Origin: Bosea sp. NBC_00550
GTDB lineage: Bacteria > Pseudomonadota > Alphaproteobacteria > Rhizobiales > Beijerinckiaceae
Direction of reading: 5' to 3'
DNA length: 64,000 bases
Assembly: GCF_026020075.1 (NCBI RefSeq)
Contig: NZ_CP102772.1
Location: 2,666,001-2,730,000, forward strand
Shown piece by piece: positions 9,405-18,606 of the stretch; the stretch's first letter is position 1, and every line of letters begins with the position of its first letter. The position numbers and the translations under genes were made by a program. The notes beneath the pieces are model-generated. The model did no database searches. It was not told where the DNA came from and saw only the letters and a list, made by a program, of their open reading frames with translations.

Positions 9405-9430
9405 CGAGCGTCACGCGATCGTGACGCTCG
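9405..9430. terminator. Perfect 11-bp stem-loop after the ArsR-like gene
   Basis: CGAGCGTCACG, loop CGAT, CGTGACGCTCG: a perfect 11-bp stem with a tetraloop, 29 nt beyond the stop of the minus-strand regulator gene. There is no T-run on either side, so it is either a hairpin-only terminator or a 3'-end stabiliser. Confidence 0.5.
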
Positions 9431-9458
9431 AAGATTGAAACTAGTCCTCCGCGGGCCG

Positions 9459-10490
9459 TCACGGCGCGACGTGATGCAGGGCGTTCATGCCACGCAGATG
9501 CAGCCGCATCTTGATGTCTTGATTGTGGTTGCCGAAGCCGCGTCCGAAAATATTGATGCCCCCGGGCCGGCCCTCCTTGTCGTCGATGCCGATGCGCAGC
9601 CGGATCGAGTGGTGGCGATCGAGGTCGAGATCCGTCGTCGCGATATCGCTGAGTTTGCGTTCGCCGAGAAAAGTACCTTCGGCCGTGATGCGCCAGGTCG
9701 TCAAGATGCCGTATTGCGAGCCTTCGAGCTTCCACCAAGGTGGCGTATACCTGCCGCGGCGGTCGCCATAGTCACCGGGGCAGGTCCAGGTGCCGACCTT
9801 GCGCTCGTTGACCCAGAGGCTGATGTCTGAGGGCCAGTGGGCATTCGTGCCCGGCACCTCCGACGACATCTCCATCTCGAATTCCAGCGCCGTGATTGCC
9901 TGGTTCAGCACCTTGGCGTTGTTCGGGAACTTGTATTCTACATAGCCGCGGCCGAACCAGATCAGCGCGGCCTGGACCCGGCGCGGATCGAGGAACAGCT
10001 CCGGCACGTCGAGCACGCCGAGAATGCGTTCGGTCGAGCAGAACCCGCAGGGCGCCGAGACGTTCGAACTCGTATAAAGCCCAAGCGGCATTTCGACCTC
10101 GACGATGTTGCGGTCGCGGCTCGGATCGTCCGGGTCGAGATTGACGACGATTTCGGAATACCGCGCTGTGCAGATCTTTTGCTGGCCTTTCGCCGCCTTG
10201 CCAAGCGAGGTCGAGATCAGCTCGGCCTCTTCGAGCACCTGCACATTGGTCGCGATCGTCGATTGCGGCAGGCCAAGCGCCTCGGCGATCTGGTTTATGT
10301 TCTTCGGCCCCTGCCGGTTGAGCAGTTTCAGGATGCGGAGCCTGACCGGGGAGGCCAGGCCGCGCAGCACCTGATATTGCCGGTCCGCGTTGACGACGAG
10401 GAAGCCCAGATCCTGCCGGCCCTCGGCGCGCGACACCCTGCCGCCATTGCTGCGGCGTCCGCGATGCGGTGATAGCGGGCTCTCGTTCAT
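9459..10490 (-). CDS. ArsR-like winged-helix transcriptional regulator
   Basis: 343 aa. An N-terminal winged helix-turn-helix (about residues 38-100: LRGLASPVRLRILKLLN, INQIAEALGLPQSTIATNVQ) is joined to a long C-terminal region of about 230 aa. That region is rich in Trp/Tyr and resembles a beta-sandwich sugar-sensing domain more than a classical metal sensor (CGFCSTERILGV, LWVNERKVGTW, RLHLRGMN). Its length is about three times that of a simple ArsR protein. It lies 19 nt after the arabinofuranosidase gene on the same strand, so it probably regulates the cluster in response to the imported sugar (inference). Confidence 0.75.
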   Translation of the reverse strand: MNESPLSPHRGRRSNGGRVSRAEGRQDLGFLVVNADRQYQVLRGLASPVRLRILKLLNRQGPKNINQIAEALGLPQSTIATNVQVLEEAELISTSLGKAAKGQQKICTARYSEIVVNLDPDDPSRDRNIVEVEMPLGLYTSSNVSAPCGFCSTERILGVLDVPELFLDPRRVQAALIWFGRGYVEYKFPNNAKVLNQAITALEFEMEMSSEVPGTNAHWPSDISLWVNERKVGTWTCPGDYGDRRGRYTPPWWKLEGSQYGILTTWRITAEGTFLGERKLSDIATTDLDLDRHHSIRLRIGIDDKEGRPGGINIFGRGFGNHNQDIKMRLHLRGMNALHHVAP

Positions 10491-10509
10491 CCTTGCGGGC
10501 GCCGTCCTG

Positions 10510-12045
10510 TCAGCTGTCGAGCCTGATCACATTCCACGAGGCCGGCTGCAATTCCAGAATGATGCTGTCCGATTTCGTCGAGACGCCCTTCAACGTGGCC
10601 GGCTTGACCTTGAGCGGCTCCTGCTTGCTGTTGACCGCCGTCAGATCGCTGTGCCGCAGTTCGGTCGCCTCGGTCACCTTGAGCTTGCCGAAGCCGCGCG
10701 CATCGACCGTGACGTTGAGCCCGCCTTCCAGGTCGCGGTTGAGCAGGAAGAGCGAGACGCCCTTGTCGTCGCTGACGACCGACGCCTTCAGATAGGGCGC
10801 CTCGATCGGATAGTAGAGGTCCTGCTTGCCGCGCGGATCGAAATACGAGGCCTGGTAGCTTTCGGATTTGACGATCGCCTTGAGCACGCTGCCGCGCCCC
10901 AGCCGGCTCATCTGGGCGAAGGGCCAGAAGATTGTCTGCCGCCAGGCCGGCCCGCCGGTTTCGGTCATGATCGGCGCGATCACGTTGACAAGTTGCGCAA
11001 GGCAGGCGGCCTTCACCCGGTCGGCATGGTTGAGGAGCGAGATACAGGCGCCGCCGAAGACCAGCGCGTCCTCCATCGAATAGATTTCCTCGAGGATCGG
11101 CGGCGCCACCGGCCAGCCTTCCTTGACGCGATCCGCCCTGACGCGCCGGGTGCGGTACCAGACGTTCCATTCGTCGAAGCTCAGCATGATGCGCTTGTCG
11201 GAACGGCGCCGCGCCGCGACCGCGTCCGAGATCGCGACGACCTCCTCGATGAACTGGTCCATCAGGTCGGGACTGGCGAGGAAGGCCTTGGTATCGCCGG
11301 CATAGTTGTTGAAGTAGGTGTGCAGCGAAATGAACTCGACCTGGTCGAAGGTGTGCTCCAGCACCTCGTCTTCCCAGCGGCCATAGGTCGGCATGTTGCG
11401 GCCCGACGATCCGCAGGCGGCGAGCTCAATCGACGGGTCGATCCAGCGCATCATCTTCGCCGCCTCATGGGCGACGCGCCCGTATTCCGTCGCGGTCTTG
11501 TGCTCCATCTGCCAGGGGCCGTCGACCTCGTTGCCGAGGCACCAGAACTTCACGTCGTGCGGCTTCTTCCAGCCGTGCTCGATGCGCAGATCCGACCAAG
11601 CGGTGCCGCCGGGATGGTTGCAGTATTCGACGAGATTGCGTGCTGCGTCGCCGTCGCGTGTGCCGAGATTGACGGCGAGCATGGGCTCGATCTTCGCCGC
11701 CCGGCACCAGTCCATGAACTCGTTGGTGCCGAAGTTGTTCGGCTCGGTGGTGAACCAGGCGAGATCGAGCCGGGCGGGCCGGTCCTTGGCCGGGCCCACC
11801 CCGTCCTCCCAATTGTAGCCGGAGACGAAGTTGCCGCCCGGATAACGCATGATCGTCGGGCCGAGCTCCTTGACGAGTTCGAGCACGTCATTGCGGAAGC
11901 CGCGCTTGTCGGCAGTGGGATGGCCGGGTTCGTAGATGCCGCCATAGACGCAGCGGCCCAAATGCTCGACGAAGGCGCCGAAGAGCCGCGGGTCGGTGTC
12001 GCCGATGGCGAAGGCGCGATCGCAGGTGATGCTGGCTTGTCTCAT
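10510..12045 (-). CDS. abfA: Alpha-N-arabinofuranosidase, glycoside hydrolase family 51
   Basis: Retaining hydrolase releasing L-arabinofuranose from arabinan or arabinoxylan oligosaccharides. 511 aa, the usual length for bacterial GH51 enzymes. The acid/base is E173 (LGNEVDGPWQ) and the nucleophile E292 (LSFDEWNVWY). The N-terminal signature IMRYPGGNFVSGYNWEDG (residues 65-82) is also typical. There is no signal peptide, so it acts in the cytosol on imported oligosaccharides. Its start overlaps the end of the upstream ATPase gene by 4 bp (ATGA). It is the one gene here that gives a direct clue to the transporter's substrate. Confidence 0.93.
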   Translation of the reverse strand: MRQASITCDRAFAIGDTDPRLFGAFVEHLGRCVYGGIYEPGHPTADKRGFRNDVLELVKELGPTIMRYPGGNFVSGYNWEDGVGPAKDRPARLDLAWFTTEPNNFGTNEFMDWCRAAKIEPMLAVNLGTRDGDAARNLVEYCNHPGGTAWSDLRIEHGWKKPHDVKFWCLGNEVDGPWQMEHKTATEYGRVAHEAAKMMRWIDPSIELAACGSSGRNMPTYGRWEDEVLEHTFDQVEFISLHTYFNNYAGDTKAFLASPDLMDQFIEEVVAISDAVAARRRSDKRIMLSFDEWNVWYRTRRVRADRVKEGWPVAPPILEEIYSMEDALVFGGACISLLNHADRVKAACLAQLVNVIAPIMTETGGPAWRQTIFWPFAQMSRLGRGSVLKAIVKSESYQASYFDPRGKQDLYYPIEAPYLKASVVSDDKGVSLFLLNRDLEGGLNVTVDARGFGKLKVTEATELRHSDLTAVNSKQEPLKVKPATLKGVSTKSDSIILELQPASWNVIRLDS

Positions 12046-12887
12046 GACGTGACTCCGGGTGTAGCAACGGCTTTGCGTGGATGATCGGCACGGAAGGCCA
12101 CGGCGCTGTCGGGCGTGAGCACGGCGTCGCGGAGTTGGCGGGAATAGGGATGCGTCGGCGCCGAGAGCACGGCGCGCGCCGGCCCCTGCTCGACCACCCC
12201 TCCCTTCTGCATGATGATGAGCTGGTCGCTGATGTAGTAGGCGGTGGCGAGATCGTGGGTGATGTAGAGGATCGACAGGCCGAGCTCGTCGCGCAGCCGG
12301 CCGAACAGGTTGACGATCGACATGCGCAGCGAGGCATCGACCATCGAGACCGGCTCGTCGGCGACAATCAGGCGGGGCTGGGCGACGAGCGCGCGAGCGA
12401 TGGCGACGCGCTGGAGCTGGCCGCCGGAGAGTTCGTGCGGGAACCGCCCCCTGATCTCGGCCAGCGACAGCCCGACCTGCCGGAGCGCCTCGTCGGCCTG
12501 CTCCTCGGCCGCGCTCTTGCCTGAAGCGCCCCCGAAGCGTTGGGCGGTCATGAATAGATAGCGGTTGAGCTGCTTCAGCGGGTTGAACGCCTCGAACGGG
12601 TTCTGAAAGATCGGCTGGACCTCCGCCATGAAGGCGCGCCGCTCGTAAGTGCCGACGTCGCGCCCTCCGAGCCGGATCTGGCCGGAGCTCGGCGTGTGGA
12701 TGCCGAGGATCATCCGCGCCAGCGTCGACTTGCCCGAGCCCGACTCGCCGATCACGGTGAAGATCTCGGGCTTGTCCATTTCGAGGGCGAAGCTCACCTT
12801 CTTCACCGCCTCGACGCGTTGCGTCGAGAACAGCCCGCCGCGCGAGAAGTTCTTGCTGACCCGGTCGAGTTCGAGCAGCGCGCTCAT
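12042..12887 (-). CDS. ABC transporter ATP-binding protein, DppF/OppF type
   Basis: 281 aa. Walker A GESGSGKST, Q-loop IFQNPFEAFNP, signature [15 protein letters not shown], Walker B LIVADEPVSMVD and a C-terminal HPYSRQL element of the oligopeptide family. The start at 12887 overlaps the stop of the upstream ATPase gene (ATGA). It pairs with the DppD-like protein to energise the transporter of this operon. In this family such transporters carry peptides or oligosaccharides; the downstream GH51 gene favours the latter. Confidence 0.9.
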   Translation of the reverse strand: MSALLELDRVSKNFSRGGLFSTQRVEAVKKVSFALEMDKPEIFTVIGESGSGKSTLARMILGIHTPSSGQIRLGGRDVGTYERRAFMAEVQPIFQNPFEAFNPLKQLNRYLFMTAQRFGGASGKSAAEEQADEALRQVGLSLAEIRGRFPHELSGGQLQRVAIARALVAQPRLIVADEPVSMVDASLRMSIVNLFGRLRDELGLSILYITHDLATAYYISDQLIIMQKGGVVEQGPARAVLSAPTHPYSRQLRDAVLTPDSAVAFRADHPRKAVATPGVTS

Positions 12888-13894
12888 GCCGCCACCCCCG
12901 AATTGACCGCGTGACAGGCGACGCGATGACCGGGCAGCGTCTCGACCATGGCCGGCACGGTCGTCGTGCAGACGGGCATGGCGAGCGGGCAACGCGGGTG
13001 GAAGCGGCAGCCGGGCGGCGGGTTGGCCAGATTGGGCGGCGTGCCTTCCAAGCCCTCGCGCTGCTCGGTGTCGCCGATGCGCGGCAGACTGCCGATCAGA
13101 TGGCGCGTATAGGGATGCAGCGGGCGCGCGAAGATCTCGGGCGTCTCACCATCCTCGACCAGCCGCCCGGCATACATGATGCCGAGGCGATCGGTCAGCG
13201 CCGCATGCACGCCCATGTCGTGCGTGATGAACAGCACGCTCGATCCCATTTCGCGCTGGATCGTGCGGATCATCCCCAGCACGTCCTTCTGCACGATCAC
13301 GTCGAGCGCCGTCGTCGGTTCGTCGGCGATGATGAAATCCGGCTTGCAGATCGTCGCCAGAGCGATGACGACGCGCTGGCGCATGCCGCCGGAGAGCTCA
13401 TGCGGATAGGCGGCGAGCACGGAAGGATCGAGCTTGACGCGATCGAGATGCGCTGCGGCCCTGGCGTCGAACTCGGCCTTGCAGCCGCCGAGATGGCGCC
13501 AAGCGAAATCGCGGAAGCTGTGCTTGATCCGCCTGAGCGGGTTCAGCACGTTCATCGAGCCTTGCATGATGTAGGAGAGGTGCCGCCAGCGGATGGCGCG
13601 CACCACCTCCGGCGGCGCCCGCGCGACCGCGTCCCAGTCCGGCAAGAAGGAAAAGCGGGCCGAGCCGCCGACCATTTCGAGCGGCGGCTTCAGCAATCCG
13701 GCGATCGTCTTGATCAGCGTCGTCTTGCCGGAGCTCGACTCACCCGCGAGGCCGTAGATCTCGTTGCGGTTCACATCGAAGGTGACGCCGTCAACCGCCC
13801 GGACCTCGCGGTTGACGCCAAAATAGTGGGTGCGGAAATGCGCCTGCAGGTCGCGGACCTGCAGCACCGGTGCCTGCCCGGCCGCGCCACTCAT
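12884..13894 (-). CDS. ABC transporter ATP-binding protein, DppD/OppD type
   Basis: 336 aa starting MSGAAGQAP at 13894, which overlaps the permease stop by 4 bp. Walker [10 protein letters not shown], signature [14 protein letters not shown], Walker [14 protein letters not shown]. The C-terminal extension carries the Cys cluster typical of OppD/OppF proteins ([15 protein letters not shown]). Walker A has the variant GESSSGKT, with serine in place of the more usual glycine. Confidence 0.9.
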   Translation of the reverse strand: MSGAAGQAPVLQVRDLQAHFRTHYFGVNREVRAVDGVTFDVNRNEIYGLAGESSSGKTTLIKTIAGLLKPPLEMVGGSARFSFLPDWDAVARAPPEVVRAIRWRHLSYIMQGSMNVLNPLRRIKHSFRDFAWRHLGGCKAEFDARAAAHLDRVKLDPSVLAAYPHELSGGMRQRVVIALATICKPDFIIADEPTTALDVIVQKDVLGMIRTIQREMGSSVLFITHDMGVHAALTDRLGIMYAGRLVEDGETPEIFARPLHPYTRHLIGSLPRIGDTEQREGLEGTPPNLANPPPGCRFHPRCPLAMPVCTTTVPAMVETLPGHRVACHAVNSGVAA

Positions 13895-14754
13895 CGCCCG
13901 CCTCCCATCCGGGCCAGCCGGCTGCGTGGGTCGATGTACTCGTTCATCGAGACGGCGAGCAGGAAGAGGCCGACGAAGGTCATCACCACCAGCCCGACCG
14001 GAAAGGCGATCCACCACCAGATGCCGGCCACCAGCGCCGTGTGCTGGTTGGCCCAGTAAATCATCCCGCCGATGGTCGGCGTGTTGATGTCGGTGAAGCC
14101 GAGGACGGCGAGGGTGACCTCGATGCCGATCGACCAATTCATGTTGTTCATCGTGGTCGAGAACACGATGGGCAGCACATAGGGCAGATGCTCGCGCGCC
14201 AGGACCTCGTGCGTCTTCATCCCCGAGAAGATGCTGGTCTGGGTGAATTCACGGGTCTTGAGGCTGAGCGCGACCGAGCGGATCAGGCGGGCGTCATACG
14301 CCCAGCCGAGGCAGGCCATGATGGTAGCGAGCAGAGGCGTCGACATCGAATCGCGCAGCACGAAATAGAACAGGATCAGGATCGGGAAGAGCGGGATGAT
14401 GATGAAGGTGTCGTTGATCGACATCAGCACCCGGTCGATCCAGCCGCCGCTGTAGCCGGCGAGCAGCCCGACGACGAGCGCGATCACCCGCGACAGCGCC
14501 GCGACCATGATGCCGAAGAAGAGCGTGTTGCGGATCGCCGCCGTCAGCTGCCAGAATACGTCCTGCCCGCGCGAGGTCGTTCCAAGCCAGTAAACAGACG
14601 ATGGCGGCAGGTCGGGCGGCACGACATAGACGTCGCCCGCTGGATAGGGCGAGACGAAGGACAGCCCGGCCATTGCGAGCACGATGGCCACGAGCACGAG
14701 TCCGATCCGGAACTCGAGATTGTAGCGGATGAGATCGCGCAAGATGGCCAGCAT
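13891..14754 (-). CDS. ABC transporter permease, DppC type
   Basis: 287-aa inner-membrane permease with five to six hydrophobic segments and the family motif LGTTSRGQDVFWQL near residue 55. The EAA-like loop (MKTHEVLAREHLPYVLP) lies in the C-terminal half. Both ends overlap neighbouring genes, at the ATPase start and at the DppB stop. It forms the translocation pore with the DppB-like protein. Confidence 0.9.
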   Translation of the reverse strand: MLAILRDLIRYNLEFRIGLVLVAIVLAMAGLSFVSPYPAGDVYVVPPDLPPSSVYWLGTTSRGQDVFWQLTAAIRNTLFFGIMVAALSRVIALVVGLLAGYSGGWIDRVLMSINDTFIIIPLFPILILFYFVLRDSMSTPLLATIMACLGWAYDARLIRSVALSLKTREFTQTSIFSGMKTHEVLAREHLPYVLPIVFSTTMNNMNWSIGIEVTLAVLGFTDINTPTIGGMIYWANQHTALVAGIWWWIAFPVGLVVMTFVGLFLLAVSMNEYIDPRSRLARMGGGR

Positions 14755-15758
14755 CAGCGCAACTCCACGCGCGGGTCGATCAGCGGATAGAGCAGGTCGA
14801 TGACCAGGACGCCGACCGAGACGGCGATGATCGAGACGGTGGTGACGCCGAGCACGAGCCCGTAGTCGGCGGCATAGACCGCATCAACGAGAAGGGTGCC
14901 GACGCCGGGATAGCCGAAGACCTTCTCGGTGATCACGGCGCCGTTGAAGATGCCGCCGAGCGACATGGCGAGCCCGGTCACCTGCGGCGCCAGCGCGTTG
15001 CGCATGACATAGGCGCCGAGCACACGGCGGCTGTCGAGGCCGGCGACTTCGGCATAGACGACATAGTCCTCGGTCACGATGTTCGAGACCAGCGAGCGCA
15101 TGCCGAGGAACCAGCTGCCGAGACCGATCAGGATGAGCGAGAGCGCCGGCAGGATCGAATGCCGGGCGACGCTCGAGACGAAGGGCCAGTTCCAGCTCTG
15201 CTGCAGGTTCATCGCCGACCCGCCGGTGATCGGCAGCACCGGCCAGAGGAAGCCGAAGATGATGAGCAGCATCAGCGCGACGATATAGTAGGGGATCGGA
15301 TGGACGCCCATGGCGACGACGCCCATCAGCTTCAGCGTGCGGTTGCGCTGGTAGTAGCCGGCGAGCCCGCCGAGCAGATTGCCCAGCACCCATGTGATCA
15401 GCGTCGAGACGATCAGCAGCCCGGCCGTCCAGGGGAGAGCCCGGCCGATCAGGGTCGAGACCGGTGTCGGGAAGGCGGAGAGGGAGGGGCCGAAATCGCC
15501 GCGCAGGACCCGGCTCCAGAAGGTGACATACTGCTCGGCCAGCGTAAGCCTGAGCCCGTAGAGCTCCTGCAGCGAGGAGCGCATCGCCGCGATCGCTTCG
15601 GGCGCGGTGCTGCCGAAGGACGTCACCGCCGCGATCGACTGCTCGACCGGGTCGATCGGCGAGGCATGAGTGATCACGAAGGCAAGGTTGACGCCGATGA
15701 AGACGACCACGACGAACTGGACCAGCCGTTTCGCGAAATAGGCAAAATAGGCGCTCAT
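14754..15758 (-). CDS. ABC transporter permease, DppB type
   Basis: 334-aa inner-membrane permease. The N-terminal FAKRLVQFVVVVFIGVNLAF is the usual first segment of DppB proteins, and the end VIDLLYPLIDPRVELR is the family C-terminus. It is separated from the binding-protein gene by 100 bp containing GC-rich stem-loops, and its stop overlaps the DppC start by 1 nt. Confidence 0.9.
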   Translation of the reverse strand: MSAYFAYFAKRLVQFVVVVFIGVNLAFVITHASPIDPVEQSIAAVTSFGSTAPEAIAAMRSSLQELYGLRLTLAEQYVTFWSRVLRGDFGPSLSAFPTPVSTLIGRALPWTAGLLIVSTLITWVLGNLLGGLAGYYQRNRTLKLMGVVAMGVHPIPYYIVALMLLIIFGFLWPVLPITGGSAMNLQQSWNWPFVSSVARHSILPALSLILIGLGSWFLGMRSLVSNIVTEDYVVYAEVAGLDSRRVLGAYVMRNALAPQVTGLAMSLGGIFNGAVITEKVFGYPGVGTLLVDAVYAADYGLVLGVTTVSIIAVSVGVLVIDLLYPLIDPRVELR

Positions 15759-15829
15759 GCGATTCCGAGAGCTCCACCGGCCCAGGCGGCGCGGCGCCGC
15801 CGGTTGGCGATTGTCCTGGGAAGAAGGTC

Positions 15830-15851
15830 GGGCCGCCCGGCGAGGCGGCCC
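15830..15851 (-). promoter_or_regulatory. Intercistronic stem-loop after the binding-protein gene
   Basis: GGGCCGCC, 6-nt loop, GGCGGCCC: a perfect 8-bp stem just after the binding-protein stop (15859) and before the DppB start. A second GC palindrome (ggcggcgcggcgccgcc) follows at about 15785-15801. No U-tract. The position fits a 3'-end stabiliser or partial terminator that raises the binding protein:permease ratio. Confidence 0.55.
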
Positions 15852-15858
15852 GGGTCGT

Positions 15859-17760
15859 TCAGTTTGCCGGCTTCAGCCGCACGAACATGTAGCGGGAGTT
15901 GCCCCAGTTCGTGACCGGGTTCGCGTAGGGATCGTCGGCGGTCGGGTAGCCCTTCCAGTAGGTCTGATCCATCGCGGTGAAGACGTTGTAGGCCATCAGC
16001 GGGATGATCGGCATTTCGCGGGTCATCAGCTTGACGTAGTTGCGACCGAGCTCGACGCCCTTGGGATCGTCGAAGTCGATCTTGCGGATGTCTTCGATGA
16101 TCTTGTCGAGCTCCGGATGGGTCCAGCGCTGCCAGTTGCGCAGCGGCTGCGGCTTGCCGGGCTCGGCGACGAACTGGGAATGCCAGCTATCCATGAAATA
16201 GGACAGGTCCTGGTGCCCACCCCAGGTCTCGACGCTCCAGCCGATGAAGGCGTCGAAATCACCGGCCGCGCGCCGCGTCAGCAGCGTGCCCTGCGCGACG
16301 TCGATGCGCGCATCGATGCCGGCCTGCTTCCATTGCTGCACGATCATCGTGCCGGCCCGCGTCATCACCGGCCGAAGGTCGCCCTCGACCATGAGCCTGA
16401 CCACGAAGGGCTTGCCGTCGGGCGTCAGCCACTGGTTGCCGAGCTTGCGGAAGCCGGCGCGCGTCAGCAGTTCGCCGGCCGCCGCGACATTGGTTTTCCA
16501 CCAGCCGAGGCCGAAGGAATTGCCGATCACCGCCGGATCGGAGGGGATCTGGTCGCCCATTGACGGACGCAGCATGTCGGCGATCTGCTTCCCGACCGTG
16601 GGCTCGTAGGGCTTGACCTTGCTCGTGCCGGTATCGATCTCGAAATCCTTGAGCCAGGCCTCCATCGGCTTGTGATAGGCCTCCGGATGGATGCCGGTCG
16701 GCGGTACGGCGATAGCCGAGATGGTCGCGGCACCGCGATAGGCGGCCATCGTCACCGCCTTGATGTCGATCATCAGCGCCAGCGCCCAGCGCACGTCGCG
16801 GTTTTTCAGGTGCTCGTTCTGGGTGTTGAAGATCACCGCCGGCAGGGTCGGGTCCGGATGGCCGTAGGGGAAGCCCTTGAACCAGGCGCGCGTGCCCTTG
16901 TCCTGCTTCGCCAGCGCGAACATCCCTTCGGGAGCGATGTCGTGGATGACGTCGAGCTCATGGTTGAGCTGGGCGATGACGCGCTTGTCGGGCGGGCCGG
17001 GGTCGATATAGGCGAGGTATTTCGGCCCCGGCTTGCCATGGCGGCCGAGCGAGCTGCGCTGCCAGTCGTCGCGCAGTTGCCAGATGTACCATTTCCCGTC
17101 GGGATCGAAGGAGTGCAGCGTGTAGGCGCTAAGCGAGACCGGCTTGTTGAAGTCGAACTTCGCGGGGTCGTCCACCTTGTCGAAGACATGCTTCGGCAAG
17201 ATCCAGATCGCGCCCCAGCGCACCGTGAAGTTGGTGTGGAAGCGGGAGTTCGGCTTCTTCAGCTTGAAGATCACCGTTTCCGCATCGGGCGCCTCGACGG
17301 AGGCGACATTGTTGGCCAGCACGGCCGAGAAGCGCATGCTCGCGCTCTTGACCTGGATATCGACGGTCGCCTTGACATCGGCCGAGCTGAACTCGACGCC
17401 GTCGCTCCAGAACAGGCCGCGCCGCAGCTTGACCCGCATCTCGGTGAAATCGGCGTTGTAGACCGGTTTCTCCGCGGCAAGGGAATTGTCCCAAGCGCCG
17501 TCCAGGCCCTTTTCGGGATCGATGTACCAGAGCGTATCGAGCGCCGCCTGTTGCAGCCCGTTGGACTGGCTGCCGGCGTTGATCGCCCAGATGTTGAACC
17601 AGCCGGCGTTCTTGATCGTTCCTTCCGGATTCTCAAGGATCAGGAGTTCCTTGCGCGGAATGTTCTGCGGAATGCCCTGCGCCGCCGCGGGCGACGGGGA
17701 TAACGGCAGCGCCGGAATCAGCAGCGCAGCGGCAAGCAGCCAGGCGCGTAGACGCGTCAT
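15859..17760 (-). CDS. ABC transporter substrate-binding protein, family 5 (oligosaccharide/peptide type)
   Basis: 633 aa, starting MTRLRAWLLAAALLIPALPL with a Sec signal that ends near AAAQ. The start at 17760 is favoured by GGGAGG 5 nt upstream; an in-frame ATG at 17835 has no such site. At over 600 aa it is longer than classical DppA/OppA (about 530) and similar to oligosaccharide-binding members of the family. Typical motifs include FSSADVKATVDIQ, TGIHPEAY and the closing NPVTNWGNSRYMF. It is first in the operon and precedes DppBCDF and the arabinofuranosidase, so it probably binds arabino-oligosaccharides (inference). Confidence 0.87.
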   Translation of the reverse strand: MTRLRAWLLAAALLIPALPLSPSPAAAQGIPQNIPRKELLILENPEGTIKNAGWFNIWAINAGSQSNGLQQAALDTLWYIDPEKGLDGAWDNSLAAEKPVYNADFTEMRVKLRRGLFWSDGVEFSSADVKATVDIQVKSASMRFSAVLANNVASVEAPDAETVIFKLKKPNSRFHTNFTVRWGAIWILPKHVFDKVDDPAKFDFNKPVSLSAYTLHSFDPDGKWYIWQLRDDWQRSSLGRHGKPGPKYLAYIDPGPPDKRVIAQLNHELDVIHDIAPEGMFALAKQDKGTRAWFKGFPYGHPDPTLPAVIFNTQNEHLKNRDVRWALALMIDIKAVTMAAYRGAATISAIAVPPTGIHPEAYHKPMEAWLKDFEIDTGTSKVKPYEPTVGKQIADMLRPSMGDQIPSDPAVIGNSFGLGWWKTNVAAAGELLTRAGFRKLGNQWLTPDGKPFVVRLMVEGDLRPVMTRAGTMIVQQWKQAGIDARIDVAQGTLLTRRAAGDFDAFIGWSVETWGGHQDLSYFMDSWHSQFVAEPGKPQPLRNWQRWTHPELDKIIEDIRKIDFDDPKGVELGRNYVKLMTREMPIIPLMAYNVFTAMDQTYWKGYPTADDPYANPVTNWGNSRYMFVRLKPAN

Positions 17761-17985
17761 CGTAACCTCCCTGAAGACGGGGCGTTTCTCGCCCTTCGTG
17801 TCCGGGAGCTTATGCGGTGCCCAATAACAGGGCAACGACAGTTGTGATCTATATCAGAAGGTTAGGTATAAATATGATAGTCCTTTGATATTAAACATAT
17901 TTTTTGGACCTATATACGTAGTTGACCTTGGAGTTAGCCCTTGAGGTGGACGGTTAGAAGCGAGGCAATTGACCGGCGACCCAGG
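17761..17985. promoter_or_regulatory. AT-rich promoter region of the arabinofuranosidase/transporter operon
   Basis: Between the binding-protein start and an IS110 scrap. Bases about 17850-17930 are strikingly AT-rich (ggtataaatatgatag, ttgatattaaacatattttt) against the GC-rich background, and contain several possible minus-strand -10 boxes. The ArsR-like protein of the operon may bind here. No perfect palindrome was identified. Confidence 0.45.
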
Positions 17986-18183
17986 GTACGCCCTCAGCCA
18001 AAGCGGGGGTCTTCGAAACCGGCCCCTGTGCGTGTGTCTTTATCAGGCGCTATGCGCACCAGGCCTACCTGCAGTTTGCATCGATGCTCGCTATGCCAAA
18101 GCCGCGCTCGCCATGGCATCAAACAAGACCGACGCGAATGATGCGGATGGCTTGGCCCATCTGCCGGAAGGCGGCTTTTATTG
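17986..18183 (+). pseudogene. IS110-family transposase fragment
   Basis: Short internal piece of a second, different IS110-type transposase: VFETGP in one frame, then CIDARYAKAALAMASNKTD and ANDADGLAHLPEGGFY in another. Those segments are the strongly conserved middle of the DEDD domain of IS110/IS1111 elements. Both ends are missing. It abuts a truncated permease gene, so the element (or a deletion next to it) removed the 5' part of that permease. Confidence 0.8.
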
Positions 18184-18606
18184 TGGGGTATCTGCACCAT
18201 CAGCATATGGCATCATCTGCCATTCACCTTCGTCATCCTCAACGCGGCCGTCATTTCGGTACCGCGCGAGCTCTATGAAGCCGCCCGCGTCGATGGCGCC
18301 ACCGCTCTGCAATCGCTGTGGACCATCACCATCCCCATCATCTTGCCGGCGGCAATGCTGGCGATCCTGTTCCGCTATATCTTCGCCTTCCGCATGTTCA
18401 GCGAGGCGTGGCTGGTGACCAAGGGCGGGCCAGTCCAGCTCACCGAGATACTGGGCACCTATCTCTATCGCGCCGGGTTCAGGTTCTCCGACTTTGGTGC
18501 CGCCGCGGCGACAGGCTGGCTGATGGTGGTCGGGTCGCTGGTTCTGGCGTTATTTTACCTGCGAACTATGAATCGAAAGTCATTCGCCAATGACCAGGTC
18601 GCTTAA
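18184..18606 (+). pseudogene. Sugar ABC permease (MalF type), 5'-truncated
   Basis: Only the C-terminal 140 residues or so remain of a normal protein of about 290. They include PFTFVILNAAVISVPREL, the EAA loop ELYEAARVDGATALQ and two more hydrophobic segments. The N-terminal membrane segments and the start are lost at the junction with the IS110 fragment. The stop overlaps the next permease by 17 nt, as in intact sugar-transporter operons, showing these were once a working pair. Confidence 0.85.

Noticed and set aside
10390..12084. 564-aa open frame on the plus strand opposite the GH51 gene
   Set aside because: Low-complexity, Arg/His/Asp-rich translation, no domain, fully antisense to a gene with complete catalytic residues: a shadow of GC-rich codon usage.
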